From: a virus
IMG/VR virus record: IMGVR_UViG_3300020162_000338
Span: 1 to 20,525 of that record
Strand: one strand, 5' to 3'
DNA: 20,525 bases
Part shown: piece by piece, positions 1-9,000 of the stretch
Layout of the letters: every line of letters starts with the position of its first letter
Numbering within the stretch: the stretch's first letter is position 1
Program-made: the position numbers and the translations under genes
The notes under the pieces: model-generated
What the model was told of the DNA's origin: nothing
What the model saw: only the letters and a program-made list of their open reading frames with translations
The model's database searches: none

Positions 1-1324
1 CAATTGTTGATAGCAATCGTTGATTGCTGCCACTTCCTACAAATAAGCTAGCACCTAGTACACTATTTCCGGCATCAAGTAATACATTGCCTAGTGCATC
101 TTTAATACTTAAACCATTACTGTTAATCTGACTAGCACTTATTTTATTAACTGTTATTGTGGTTGCGTCAATACTAGCAATTTTTGCTGAATCAATAGTA
201 GCATTAGCAATTTTAGCACTAGTGATAGTACCTTCTTTAATATAGCCAGCATCAATATAAACACCAACAGGTACTACTACTCCATTAATAGTAGTAGGAG
301 TAGTTACGACTGAAAATGGTATAATAGTTTGTGGAGTTGTAGACCAAGCTGTACCTGTATAGTATTTTGTTACATTTGGTGTAACACTGGTATCGACCCA
401 AACATATCCTTTATACAAATCTGTACTAGGGGCAGTAGCTTGAGCTACTGCAGGTGGTGCAATCCAAAATTTATCGGCCTGAATACCAAAATCACTAGTA
501 ACATTAGCTGAATCTGTAGCAGTACTAGCAATACCAAATCCAGCAATCTGTCCACCACTACCAACCTTAATAGTATACTGACTATTTAAATTACTTACAT
601 TATTTCGTAATGTGGTTGATAATTCGCTTGTGGTAATTTGACTACTAAGTGCGGATAGTAAGGTAGTAACATCTTCAGAAGTAGTAGCTATAGTTCCCGC
701 AGTACCGCCGCTTGGTGTAGTACTTAATATACCGTTATTGGTTTCCCACTTTAACCAAATATGCCAGACAGTTGCTGGATCACTACTAAGGTTAAAAATA
801 TTTCCTGTAAACTGTGCGATCTCGCCAGCAGCTGCTGCATTGGCAAAAGTATACCCTGCAGCAGTATTGGCAGGGGTTTCCTTTAAACCAAATACGTGCG
901 TCTTTTTATGACCACGACCCATTGTATAACTTGGTGCGTCGTGCTTAATAATTAAAGTACCAACACCAGCAGTAACACTTACATTAACGGGTGTTGGTGG
1001 GGCCGTATTATCAGTTGTTTGAGTTTCGTATACAGGAGTGCCAGAAAGCTGAGAACTTACAATCCAATAATCTGGCTCAATTTCACTTATAAGAGCATAT
1101 CTGACATAATAGGTAGTACCACTCAACAATCCGGTTATAGTTACGTCAAGACCAGTACCATCATACGCAAGAGTACCTTGATTATTGAGTGGGTCAAAAC
1201 CTGGTATAGTAGAATACCAGACTTTGATGCCTATTAAGTCGTCTCTGGGAGTTCCGTCACTTTCTTTCGGTGAAGTGACTTTTAGTGTTAAAGAATCAAT
1301 TCCTGCTGTAATTGTAGCTGACAT
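1..1324 (-). CDS. Tail tip attachment protein, J C-terminal part (partial)
   Basis: This frame stays open from an ATG at 1324 to the left edge, giving at least 441 residues; the 3' end is missing. It should form the host-contacting end of the tail tip. Residues about 8-100 look like a fibronectin type III domain. Residues about 245-300 hold a YTIKVGSGGQIAGFGIAS block and about 339-362 a TTPTTINGVVVPVGVYIDAG block. Both closely resemble the C-terminal half of lambda gpJ (DUF1983 and tip attachment region), and a TITSAKIANATIDSAKI segment follows as in J. The start has an AAGG six bases upstream of the ATG. It lies 15 bases after the hub gene and in the same frame, separated by TGA and TAG. The missing C-terminus probably carries receptor specificity (inference). 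Codons are rich in ACT and AGT. I translated this frame by hand. Confidence 0.85.
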   Translation of the reverse strand, partial: MSATITAGIDSLTLKVTSPKESDGTPRDDLIGIKVWYSTIPGFDPLNNQGTLAYDGTGLDVTITGLLSGTTYYVRYALISEIEPDYWIVSSQLSGTPVYETQTTDNTAPPTPVNVSVTAGVGTLIIKHDAPSYTMGRGHKKTHVFGLKETPANTAAGYTFANAAAAGEIAQFTGNIFNLSSDPATVWHIWLKWETNNGILSTTPSGGTAGTIATTSEDVTTLLSALSSQITTSELSTTLRNNVSNLNSQYTIKVGSGGQIAGFGIASTATDSANVTSDFGIQADKFWIAPPAVAQATAPSTDLYKGYVWVDTSVTPNVTKYYTGTAWSTTPQTIIPFSVVTTPTTINGVVVPVGVYIDAGYIKEGTITSAKIANATIDSAKIASIDATTITVNKISASQINSNGLSIKDALGNVLLDAGNSVLGASLFVGSGSNQRLLSTI

Positions 1325-1339
1325 ATTATACCTTTTCTA

Positions 1340-4300
1340 TCATGCCGGTATCGTAACTAAAGTAATGGAGGTCTTAGCGGAAGCACCCAAATTACTATAA
1401 TTTCCAACCCTATCTAAAGCCCGACAAGCAATTACATATTGAACACCGCTAGCACTAATTCTGTGTAAATTAGTTCCTACTGGAAATAGTTTTAAATCTA
1501 GTCTAGCGACACTAGTAGTAGTTATTGTTTGCAGTGTACTATCGGTACTATCCCATACATCAGGTATAGTACCTTGTACAGTTTGATACCTTAATACTCG
1601 TACTTCAAAATATTGAAAATCAGCAGGAGGTGGAACATTAGTTCCAAATGTTGGAGTAATTTCTAAATAACGTCCTACACGTTTTACGCTTACTGCTGAC
1701 ACGTCACCGTAGTTGTATACTTTGCCTTGTACTGTGTGATTATTCCATGTACTCCAAGAGCCTGCTCTACCATCTGAACTTGTGTACCTTAACCTAATTT
1801 TGTAAGTTTCTCCAACTTGTACATTAGGAATATTTACCGTATTTGATAAAAACGGTACTGTAACAGTTAAGTAGTTACTTGAGTTAGTAGAAGTAGATAA
1901 GTCATATTGACATTCTACCATATCTACTGTTGTTGGTAGTTGATTGCTATTAGCAAAACTTACACGAATTTTATAAGCATATGTACCCGGACTAATTATA
2001 TCAGCAACAAAATCGTTACTTTGCAAATTAGTTATTAAGGGTATGTCATCAGCAGCAAAAGCATTTTGTAAGAATTCAGAAGTCTTAGTAATATTTGTTT
2101 CAAATACAGTAGTTGCAGTTAAATTTAAGTACTGTGTAAATATATTATAACTATCTGTAACACCGTAATCTACTAGGGTAAGTAAAGCAGATTTATTGCC
2201 GCTAGGCTCAATATTCATTATAATTAAATCTTGAGACTCTTTTTGATATTGTCCAAATAAGAATAGATCACCACTATTTGCGTCTGTACTAGTAATAGTA
2301 GCTGTTAATTGGACTCTGCTGTAATAACCAGTTGCTAAAGTAACTGTTCCACTAGTAGAAGTTGTATTAACTGAATCGCCGACTAATCTGTAACTGAATC
2401 CATAAGTTGTTATTGCAGTAACTGTAGCTGTTGAACTGTTAAGTGCTGTAACTGCACTATTAACTACTACAACATTCCCTACAACTAGTGGGTGTTGTTC
2501 CGTTAAAATAACCGTCACTATAATTCCTGTACTTTCAACAGAAACTATGTTAAACTGTTGTTTAAGTGTTCTTTCGCTTGATGTACCTGAGTTACTTCTG
2601 AATCTCAAGGTATGATTCAAGCCGTTAGTAACTGATACTGTCTCATCTAAATCAAAGATAGTGTCAGTAATTCTATTTTTGATACGGCCGCTTCCTAGGC
2701 CCCACATAGGTACATCGTGAGTTACTTTTACTCTGTCACCACGATTAGCAACTATATATTCAATATCAGTACTTAAACTATATTTTTCTCTTCTTAGTTG
2801 TGCTTGCGCCATGTGCCATCTGGCGTGATCAATTGCTATTGAACTTTTAGTTACTCCAGGTACTTGAATACTTTCAAACAACTCTGCAGTTGCTTGAGAT
2901 TTACCAACTGCATAAACAATTACTTCTGATTCTTGATAGTCTTGATCTTCATCATAGTAAGTTACTCTGAGTGCGTCAGGTAGCCTTGGTAAAGCTCTGG
3001 TACCTTCAAATCCCCAACTATTGTGAGGACTAAAGTGCTGTACAATATTTGGTTTAGGTTCATCAATTATAACTGTCCATTTTCCGTCTATCAATCCTGG
3101 ACTGGCTCTACCTGCTGCACATATATCGCGTAAAGTATCTAATACACTTCTTGCTTCTGCTTGAATTTTGTTAAAAGTAAATCCTTTTGTTACGCAATAA
3201 TCGTGCCAGTACTGTAGTTGTGTTAAGTTAATTTTAGTTGCAACGTCAGTATCTAGAACTCGCTGAGGATTACCTGGGTGTTGAAGTACATACCTAAATA
3301 AGTCTGCAGGATTATTGGTGGCTGCCATAGCCCAAGTAGTACCATTCCAACTTAACGCATACGTTTGTACTACAGCATTAATACCTTCAATGCTATTATT
3401 TAGTTGTTCATTGGCTTTAATTTGAAGTGCAGTTTTTGCAATTACAGCATTTTTAGGATCTACTGCTGGACTATTATTGCTTACAAATGTAGCACTTAAA
3501 AATAACGATTCAAAAGAATATCTCCAATTTGGGTTATCTTCTGTATTGTCTCCTGTTTCGCGTCTTACTCTAACCTGTATGGATTGAGGAGTAGTTGAGT
3601 TATATTCTTCAGTAACAGTAAAAGCATCTTTTTTAACAGCATCACCACCATAAGTTACCTTTTTCCAGGGAGTCCAACCAGCAGTACCCAACTTAAGTTC
3701 ATATGCAATAGTAACAGGCGCAGTAGCATTAGCACCTGCCTCCTCACCTTTTATTAATATTTTACGTAAACCTTGTGAAAAATGAATAGCCACAATAACT
3801 TTATTGTGCGTGCCATTACCTGCAGCTTCACTCCAAGGTCCGGGGGTTACCATTACAGTTGAAGTGATTGGGTTACCTTCACTATCATAAGCACCAGTAT
3901 TAGTAGTAGTGCCTTCTGGATTTCCATCACATACAAGCACTAAATTTTTAGTAACTTGATAAACATCATTGCCATATATTGAGTTGAATCGAGCCAACTC
4001 TGTGTTAGTTGGCTCTGTGCGTCTGTCTAAGGTAATAAACTTACTTGTATTATCGCTAAATTTAGATAAAGTAAAGTTTTCTAAAGCTATATCACCTATT
4101 TTAAGAGTAGCGGCATCAATTACTAATGGGCCGTATCCCCATACCAATAGCATGGTTAAGTAAGTATCTCTGTCATTTTCATAGGTTATATAGTTATCCG
4201 CACCTAATGGTGGAGTAATTTTAACTTTACCTAAAATAACTGGTATAGCCGAGTATGGTGCAGCTCTATTAGCCGCTCCGCTAACCATTAGTTGTCGTTC

Positions 4301-5158
4301 TGAACTACCTGGATCGGCTCCGGGCCCTTTCATATCGTCAGGTCTAATTGGTGCAATAGCCATTACTAAGGCTGTGCCAACTAACGAAAGCGCTACTGTG
4401 GTTGCCGCAACTGCGGCAGTGGAAGTACCTAAACCAAGTGCTGACGAAACCTGAAGTCCGTATGATTGTGCTATAACAACAACGGCAATTAAAGCTGCCA
4501 TTCTAAGTATGCCGCCATTCTTACCACCACCAGTAGGCACTGCTCTGTATTCAACTCTATCAGATTCTTGTAAAGTAGTAGTTGCCCAATCTTCTTGGCT
4601 AGTAACGCGCCCGTTCAACATAATAATAATTCGTGAACGTATTTCTTCAGGTACTGAATACTCTTTGGCAATCCAAGGTACTAGTGCATCTAGTTTAGTA
4701 CCGGGCTCAATTGCCGCAGTAAATCTCTGTGTACGTAATGGGTGTGGTATTACATTTAAAATTGCAGAACTTTTTTCTGTGTACTTAAAGTACCCTATTA
4801 TTCTGTTTTTCCAGACGTGGGAGTCAAAGCTTTCTATGGTAGATAGTTGACCTTCTCTGGCATGTAAAAAATGTGTACTACTAATGGCGATGCCTACATG
4901 AGACTCAGTACCCACTATACGGAATAGTATGCCACAACCTTCTTCAGGTTTATCTAGCTGTGTCCAGCCTTCTTTATGTTGAGCAATTAAATCTTGAATA
5001 CGTAAAGTATCTATTTCAGTGTATTCTGCTGCAAAACTAGGTAAGTTAATGTTAAATTGTTCAGAATAAACTAGACGTAACAATCCCCAGCAATCAATGC
5101 CGTTGAGATCTCTGCCTCTTTCTTTATAGGGGATACCGACGTATTTATTTGACCACAT
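1340..5158 (-). CDS. Tail tip fusion: NlpC/P60 peptidase + gpI-like + gpJ-like hub
   Basis: This 1272-residue protein joins parts that lambda makes as gpK, gpI and gpJ. Residues 1-130 form an NlpC/P60 domain: catalytic Cys23 in GIDCWGL, His87 in SHVGIA, and His99 in the FLHA motif typical of phage K proteins. It may cut peptidoglycan during DNA entry. Residues about 131-208 look like the gpI beta-grasp domain (GTKLDALV, LNGR). A GGGKNGG linker and a hydrophobic stretch follow (about 210-271). From about 285 (RAAPYSAIPVILG, LLVWGYGPL) the chain matches the hub part of J. Residues about 872-943 form a beta-rich insert of a type common in phage structural proteins, and two fibronectin III-like domains fill about 1048-1272. 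The ATG overlaps the stop of the preceding gene (TAATG), with AGGA eight bases upstream. J usually also carries the tip region, which is a separate gene here. Domain assignment is by motif recognition. Confidence 0.9.
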   Translation of the reverse strand: MWSNKYVGIPYKERGRDLNGIDCWGLLRLVYSEQFNINLPSFAAEYTEIDTLRIQDLIAQHKEGWTQLDKPEEGCGILFRIVGTESHVGIAISSTHFLHAREGQLSTIESFDSHVWKNRIIGYFKYTEKSSAILNVIPHPLRTQRFTAAIEPGTKLDALVPWIAKEYSVPEEIRSRIIIMLNGRVTSQEDWATTTLQESDRVEYRAVPTGGGKNGGILRMAALIAVVVIAQSYGLQVSSALGLGTSTAAVAATTVALSLVGTALVMAIAPIRPDDMKGPGADPGSSERQLMVSGAANRAAPYSAIPVILGKVKITPPLGADNYITYENDRDTYLTMLLVWGYGPLVIDAATLKIGDIALENFTLSKFSDNTSKFITLDRRTEPTNTELARFNSIYGNDVYQVTKNLVLVCDGNPEGTTTNTGAYDSEGNPITSTVMVTPGPWSEAAGNGTHNKVIVAIHFSQGLRKILIKGEEAGANATAPVTIAYELKLGTAGWTPWKKVTYGGDAVKKDAFTVTEEYNSTTPQSIQVRVRRETGDNTEDNPNWRYSFESLFLSATFVSNNSPAVDPKNAVIAKTALQIKANEQLNNSIEGINAVVQTYALSWNGTTWAMAATNNPADLFRYVLQHPGNPQRVLDTDVATKINLTQLQYWHDYCVTKGFTFNKIQAEARSVLDTLRDICAAGRASPGLIDGKWTVIIDEPKPNIVQHFSPHNSWGFEGTRALPRLPDALRVTYYDEDQDYQESEVIVYAVGKSQATAELFESIQVPGVTKSSIAIDHARWHMAQAQLRREKYSLSTDIEYIVANRGDRVKVTHDVPMWGLGSGRIKNRITDTIFDLDETVSVTNGLNHTLRFRSNSGTSSERTLKQQFNIVSVESTGIIVTVILTEQHPLVVGNVVVVNSAVTALNSSTATVTAITTYGFSYRLVGDSVNTTSTSGTVTLATGYYSRVQLTATITSTDANSGDLFLFGQYQKESQDLIIMNIEPSGNKSALLTLVDYGVTDSYNIFTQYLNLTATTVFETNITKTSEFLQNAFAADDIPLITNLQSNDFVADIISPGTYAYKIRVSFANSNQLPTTVDMVECQYDLSTSTNSSNYLTVTVPFLSNTVNIPNVQVGETYKIRLRYTSSDGRAGSWSTWNNHTVQGKVYNYGDVSAVSVKRVGRYLEITPTFGTNVPPPADFQYFEVRVLRYQTVQGTIPDVWDSTDSTLQTITTTSVARLDLKLFPVGTNLHRISASGVQYVIACRALDRVGNYSNLGASAKTSITLVTIPA

Positions 5159-5691
5159 TAGAATAATCCTGGAAAATATGGAGCTGTAAATGCGTGCATT
5201 GGAAATGGTTCACGCTCATAGTCTATCATTGCTAGTTCAGCAGTTACAGAATCTGCATTGTATACAAAACTAGTAATATAAAATCCTGCAAAACTTGCTT
5301 CTACTACGTCAGGAGTTTTTGACAAAACCAGTTCCATTGTAACTTTTGGTGGACCACTAATTGAACGAATTAGTGGTGTTACATTTCTGGTTACGTCTCG
5401 GATAACCAAACTACATCTAGGAGCTTGTGCTTCTTCTTCGCTTGGTAGACTTAGTTCAAGTGGTAAAAATAAATACTGTTCTGTACGACTGACTACTCCA
5501 TAAAAAACTTCTGTTTCAGTTTCCGCATATGGAGCAGCTGTTAGTCGTTGTGTATAATTATCTGCTAATCTAACAGATACAGCATTAGTTATGGGGTCGT
5601 ATATTGTTAGTAAAAATATTAAATCACTATCCATATCCGTAGAAAATACGGCACGAATAGCTTCTGGGCTCATTGATGTAAGTCTACTCAT
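5158..5691 (-). CDS. gpL-like minor tail protein (DUF1833-like)
   Basis: This 177-residue protein sits where lambda has gpL, between a gpM-like gene and the NlpC/hub fusion. The C-terminal PFPMHAFTAPYFPGLF matches the end typical of the DUF1833 family of small phage tip proteins, which I recognise by pattern only. By position it should form part of the ring at the lower end of the tail tube that connects the tube to the hub. Lambda gpL binds an iron-sulfur cluster through C-terminal cysteines. This protein has a single cysteine (in APRCSLV), so it is unlikely to bind one. The ATG overlaps the previous stop as ATGA, with no strong Shine-Dalgarno sequence, so it is probably translated by coupling. 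Confidence 0.78.
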   Translation of the reverse strand: MSRLTSMSPEAIRAVFSTDMDSDLIFLLTIYDPITNAVSVRLADNYTQRLTAAPYAETETEVFYGVVSRTEQYLFLPLELSLPSEEEAQAPRCSLVIRDVTRNVTPLIRSISGPPKVTMELVLSKTPDVVEASFAGFYITSFVYNADSVTAELAMIDYEREPFPMHAFTAPYFPGLF

Positions 5692-6056
5692 GGTAACACT
5701 TCTAAATTCATACTTATGGTATAATATCCTGGTGCTGTATAACTTGTATTATATAGTGTACCATCTGACGGGACTATTCTAACTTCAACTACTGCTCGTG
5801 TTCGCGGATGTGGAAACCCAAATCTTGATACCCCTCTAATTGCAGCAGACCCTAGAACAAATGTTTCTAGGGTCGCTACTTGTGCAGTTGTCATTATAAA
5901 ACTTACAGACAATGTTTGAGGTTTTTTACCTCTGTATCTACGTTTTGCAGGACCTGAATCCATTGGGGTAGACAGTATGGTAGCACTACCTGTTTCTGTA
6001 TACCCTTTTTGAACTACTTGCGGTAAAGACGTAGGCCAAACATAACTATATGCCAT
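5688..6056 (-). CDS. gpM-like minor tail protein
   Basis: This 122-residue protein directly follows the tape measure gene, the position of gpM in lambda. It shows the usual gpM-type pattern: WPTSLPQ near the N-terminus, a STPMDSGPAKRRYR stretch at about 30-43, and GVSRFGFPHPRT in the middle. It probably forms the first ring after the tail tube, at the tip end, and holds the tape measure C-terminus (by family analogy). The ATG is two bases after the tape measure stop, and AGGAG lies six bases upstream inside the end of the tape measure gene. Its stop overlaps the next start (ATGA). Confidence 0.78.
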   Translation of the reverse strand: MAYSYVWPTSLPQVVQKGYTETGSATILSTPMDSGPAKRRYRGKKPQTLSVSFIMTTAQVATLETFVLGSAAIRGVSRFGFPHPRTRAVVEVRIVPSDGTLYNTSYTAPGYYTISMNLEVLP

Positions 6057-6058
6057 TA

Positions 6059-9000
6059 TTATCTCCTAATCAGTTGTGGTTGTATACCATAGGTATTTCT
6101 AAGAGATTTTTGAGGAGCACTACCACTTCTGTTCATTTCTCCAGCAGTTACGTCACCAATAGTCACTTCCACTCTACGATTACCTCTAGAGTCAGTTGTT
6201 TCAGTTGCTGTAGCTGTTTCATTTCCGTAATTATTAACAACTACGTCTACATTGCCACTATTTCCGTTGGATCTTACTCCAAGATTTCCTGAACTATCGC
6301 GCTTTAGAGGCATAATAGCCTCAGGACCGGCTTCGCCCATTAAACCAGCACCATTAGCAAATAAAGTTGGTGAATTTACTATTTTATTAGTAAATGCTCC
6401 GCCTTTAGCAAACATTTGTAAACCAGCATCAAATACGCCGCCTTTAGCGTATCCGCCACCAGGTTGCATTGGTATAGTAACATCTGCATTAGATGGAACG
6501 CCGCCCCCACCCATCCAACTAACTCCAGCCATCAACTGTGGACGCATAGCCTGATAAAGTGCTATTGCTTGCAATCTTAGTTCATAGCGTAATAAATCAG
6601 TTAGCATAGAGTCAATTAAACCCGTAAAATCTAGTTTTCCGGTTTTTACAAAATCAACAATTGCGTCGCCCATTCCTTCAAATGTTTTCTTAAATACGTC
6701 GGCATAAGCTATCTGACGAGCAGTTAAGCTGTTATTTAAGTCGTTGGTTCTAACTTTAGCGTCGTATAGTTTTCTCTCTCCATCTATTGCGGCATTATAG
6801 TAGGTATCAGTTGCGGCTTTTAAATTAGTTATACGAGTCTGTTCTTCTTGATCTCCGCCAGCATTTATCATGTCTCTTTGCAGATTTTCAAGCTCTTGTG
6901 CACGTTGTTTTTCTAAATCAAACGTTCTCTTTGAAAATTCTCCTGAAAGTTGTTTTGACTCTAGCAGACGTTTTTCGTTTAAGTATTGTTGTTCAGACAA
7001 CATATCTTGACTATTTTTAACTTCTAGGAGTCGTTCTTCTTCCGATAACGAACTTTGAGTTTGCATTAACTGTAGGTCTATATTACGAGTTCTATTACTT
7101 TCTAACTGGGCGGCTTTTTCCATGTCAGTTAACATTTCTTTAACTGTTATTGTTCTGTCTTTTTCTAATGCTACAGATTCTGCAATAATATCTCTAGTAG
7201 TCCTTTGTGCTGTTAGATTTCTATCAGCTAAAACTTGGTCTTTTTGTGCTAAGTTAATTAACTGGGTCTTGTCTTGTGCAACTAGTTTAGAGGCCCTTGC
7301 TTGTTCTTCGATAGAGATGGCAACAGCTCTGGCTTGCATAGGGCCTAAGTCAGCAATTCTACCTTGTTGTTCTGTTTCACCTGCTTGGCGACGTGCTCGT
7401 TCACGTTCTTGATTACTAGCAGATAAACTTAAAAATTCTGGTGATTCGAAAAAACGTTTGTTATCACTAGAAAGTTTATCCAGCTCTTTTTGCATTACTT
7501 CTTTAGCTTGGCCGTATCCAGCTTCAATCTGTTTAACGACGCCACCCATAACAATTTGTTGTTGCTGACTATTTAATTGTACTAGTTGTGTTCTATATCC
7601 AATTTGATTTGCTATTATATTTGCAGATTCTGCTGTTGGGATTTCACCTTTATTTAGCCGACCTGTAGTAACTGCTCGTTTTTGTTGATCTAAATCTTTT
7701 AATGCTTTCTCAGCTTTTTTAGTATCAGCATCAAGCACCTCTATCTGTGTAGCTTTTAAGCTTCCTGGAATGAGTGATGCAGTACCCTCTGTGCGAACTA
7801 TATCTTCTCGTTTTTGCTTATTACTATCAATTTTTTGTTCTGCAGCAATTATTTCGTTACTAATTCTTGCGGCATCTATTGAGTTCTTTAGATCGCGAAT
7901 ACTAGTAATTTCTTGTTTACGTAGATCAATAGTTGCTACTTCTAACTTAGTCTGGAACGAAACACCTTCTGGACTTTTTGTTAAAAAAGAGGCCAATGTC
8001 CTTGCACTATCAATATTAGCTTGAGCATAGGCTCTGGTTAAAGGAGCCTCAATTAATTTAAATCCTTGTAGCATTGCCGCATTAAGACCAGTAGTTAAAT
8101 TAGTAGTAATAGAATTTAACTTTTCAGTAGCTGCCGCAAATCTACCTTCACCTTCTATCTTTAACCTAATTATCTGCTCTTTAGCTGCGCCTTGAGCACC
8201 ACCTACATTCATTGTCATTAGTCTTCTGGCCTGCTCTAGTTCTTCATTTAAACCTTGAGCATCTTTTGCAGCTTGTAATAACCCTGCACGTGTTTCTGGT
8301 GGAAAAGCATTTAGTTGACTGGTATCTTTTAATAAATCGTTTAAAACGGCCAGCCTGTTTGTTGAATCTCCAAAAGCTGATGCTAGATTAGCACTTTGAC
8401 GTAATAAATCTAACCCCCATTTTGTAAACGGATCTCTATTTAGTAAACTATTTGAAAATTCGTCGTACGATTTTTGAAGTTGATTAAATCCGTCTTTTAC
8501 TGCACGCAAAGGTAAAGCTAGTTCTTGGCTTCTAGTTTTTGCAGTGTCTAATATTTGATTCAGCTGTCTATTTGTTGTGTCATACTCGGGGGAATTCTCT
8601 AATTTCTTTAGAGCTTGTCTAGCATCGCTAATATTTGTAATACCTAATAAACTATTTATTTGGGTTGTTGTTTGTGCTTTTAACTCTGGATTTGATAATG
8701 TATCTAATGCTGTACTAATGCTGCTGGCTAGTTCATTTGCTAATTTATCACTTAAGCTTTTACCAAAAATACCTGCAATAGAGTCTGTGAACCTATCCCA
8801 CCAACTTGCAGCAGCGTTTGCGTCTTTAAATGCCTGAGTTACACTTCTAACACTGTCAGCAATATTTAAAAATGCGTCTGCTTGAGCAATTAATTTAACA
8901 GAGCTTAACTGTCCTTCATATTTTTTATTTGTATCAGTTGCAGTTTTTGTTGCTTCTTCTAGACTAGTTAACTTATCTTCAAATATACCTACTTGTTTAG

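Noticed and set aside
1325-1330. TATAAT just before the ATG at 1324 as a promoter
   Set aside because: No -35 box at a suitable distance; it touches the start codon and is likely chance in AT-rich DNA.
1325-1339. Stop codon readthrough from hub protein into the J C-terminal protein
   Set aside because: Two stops in a row (TGA TAG) make readthrough unlikely, and the downstream ATG has a usable ribosome binding site.
4509-4850. Open frame of 113 codons on the plus strand
   Set aside because: It is antisense to the NlpC/beta-grasp part of a gene with clear protein motifs, and has no ribosome binding site or neighbours on that strand.
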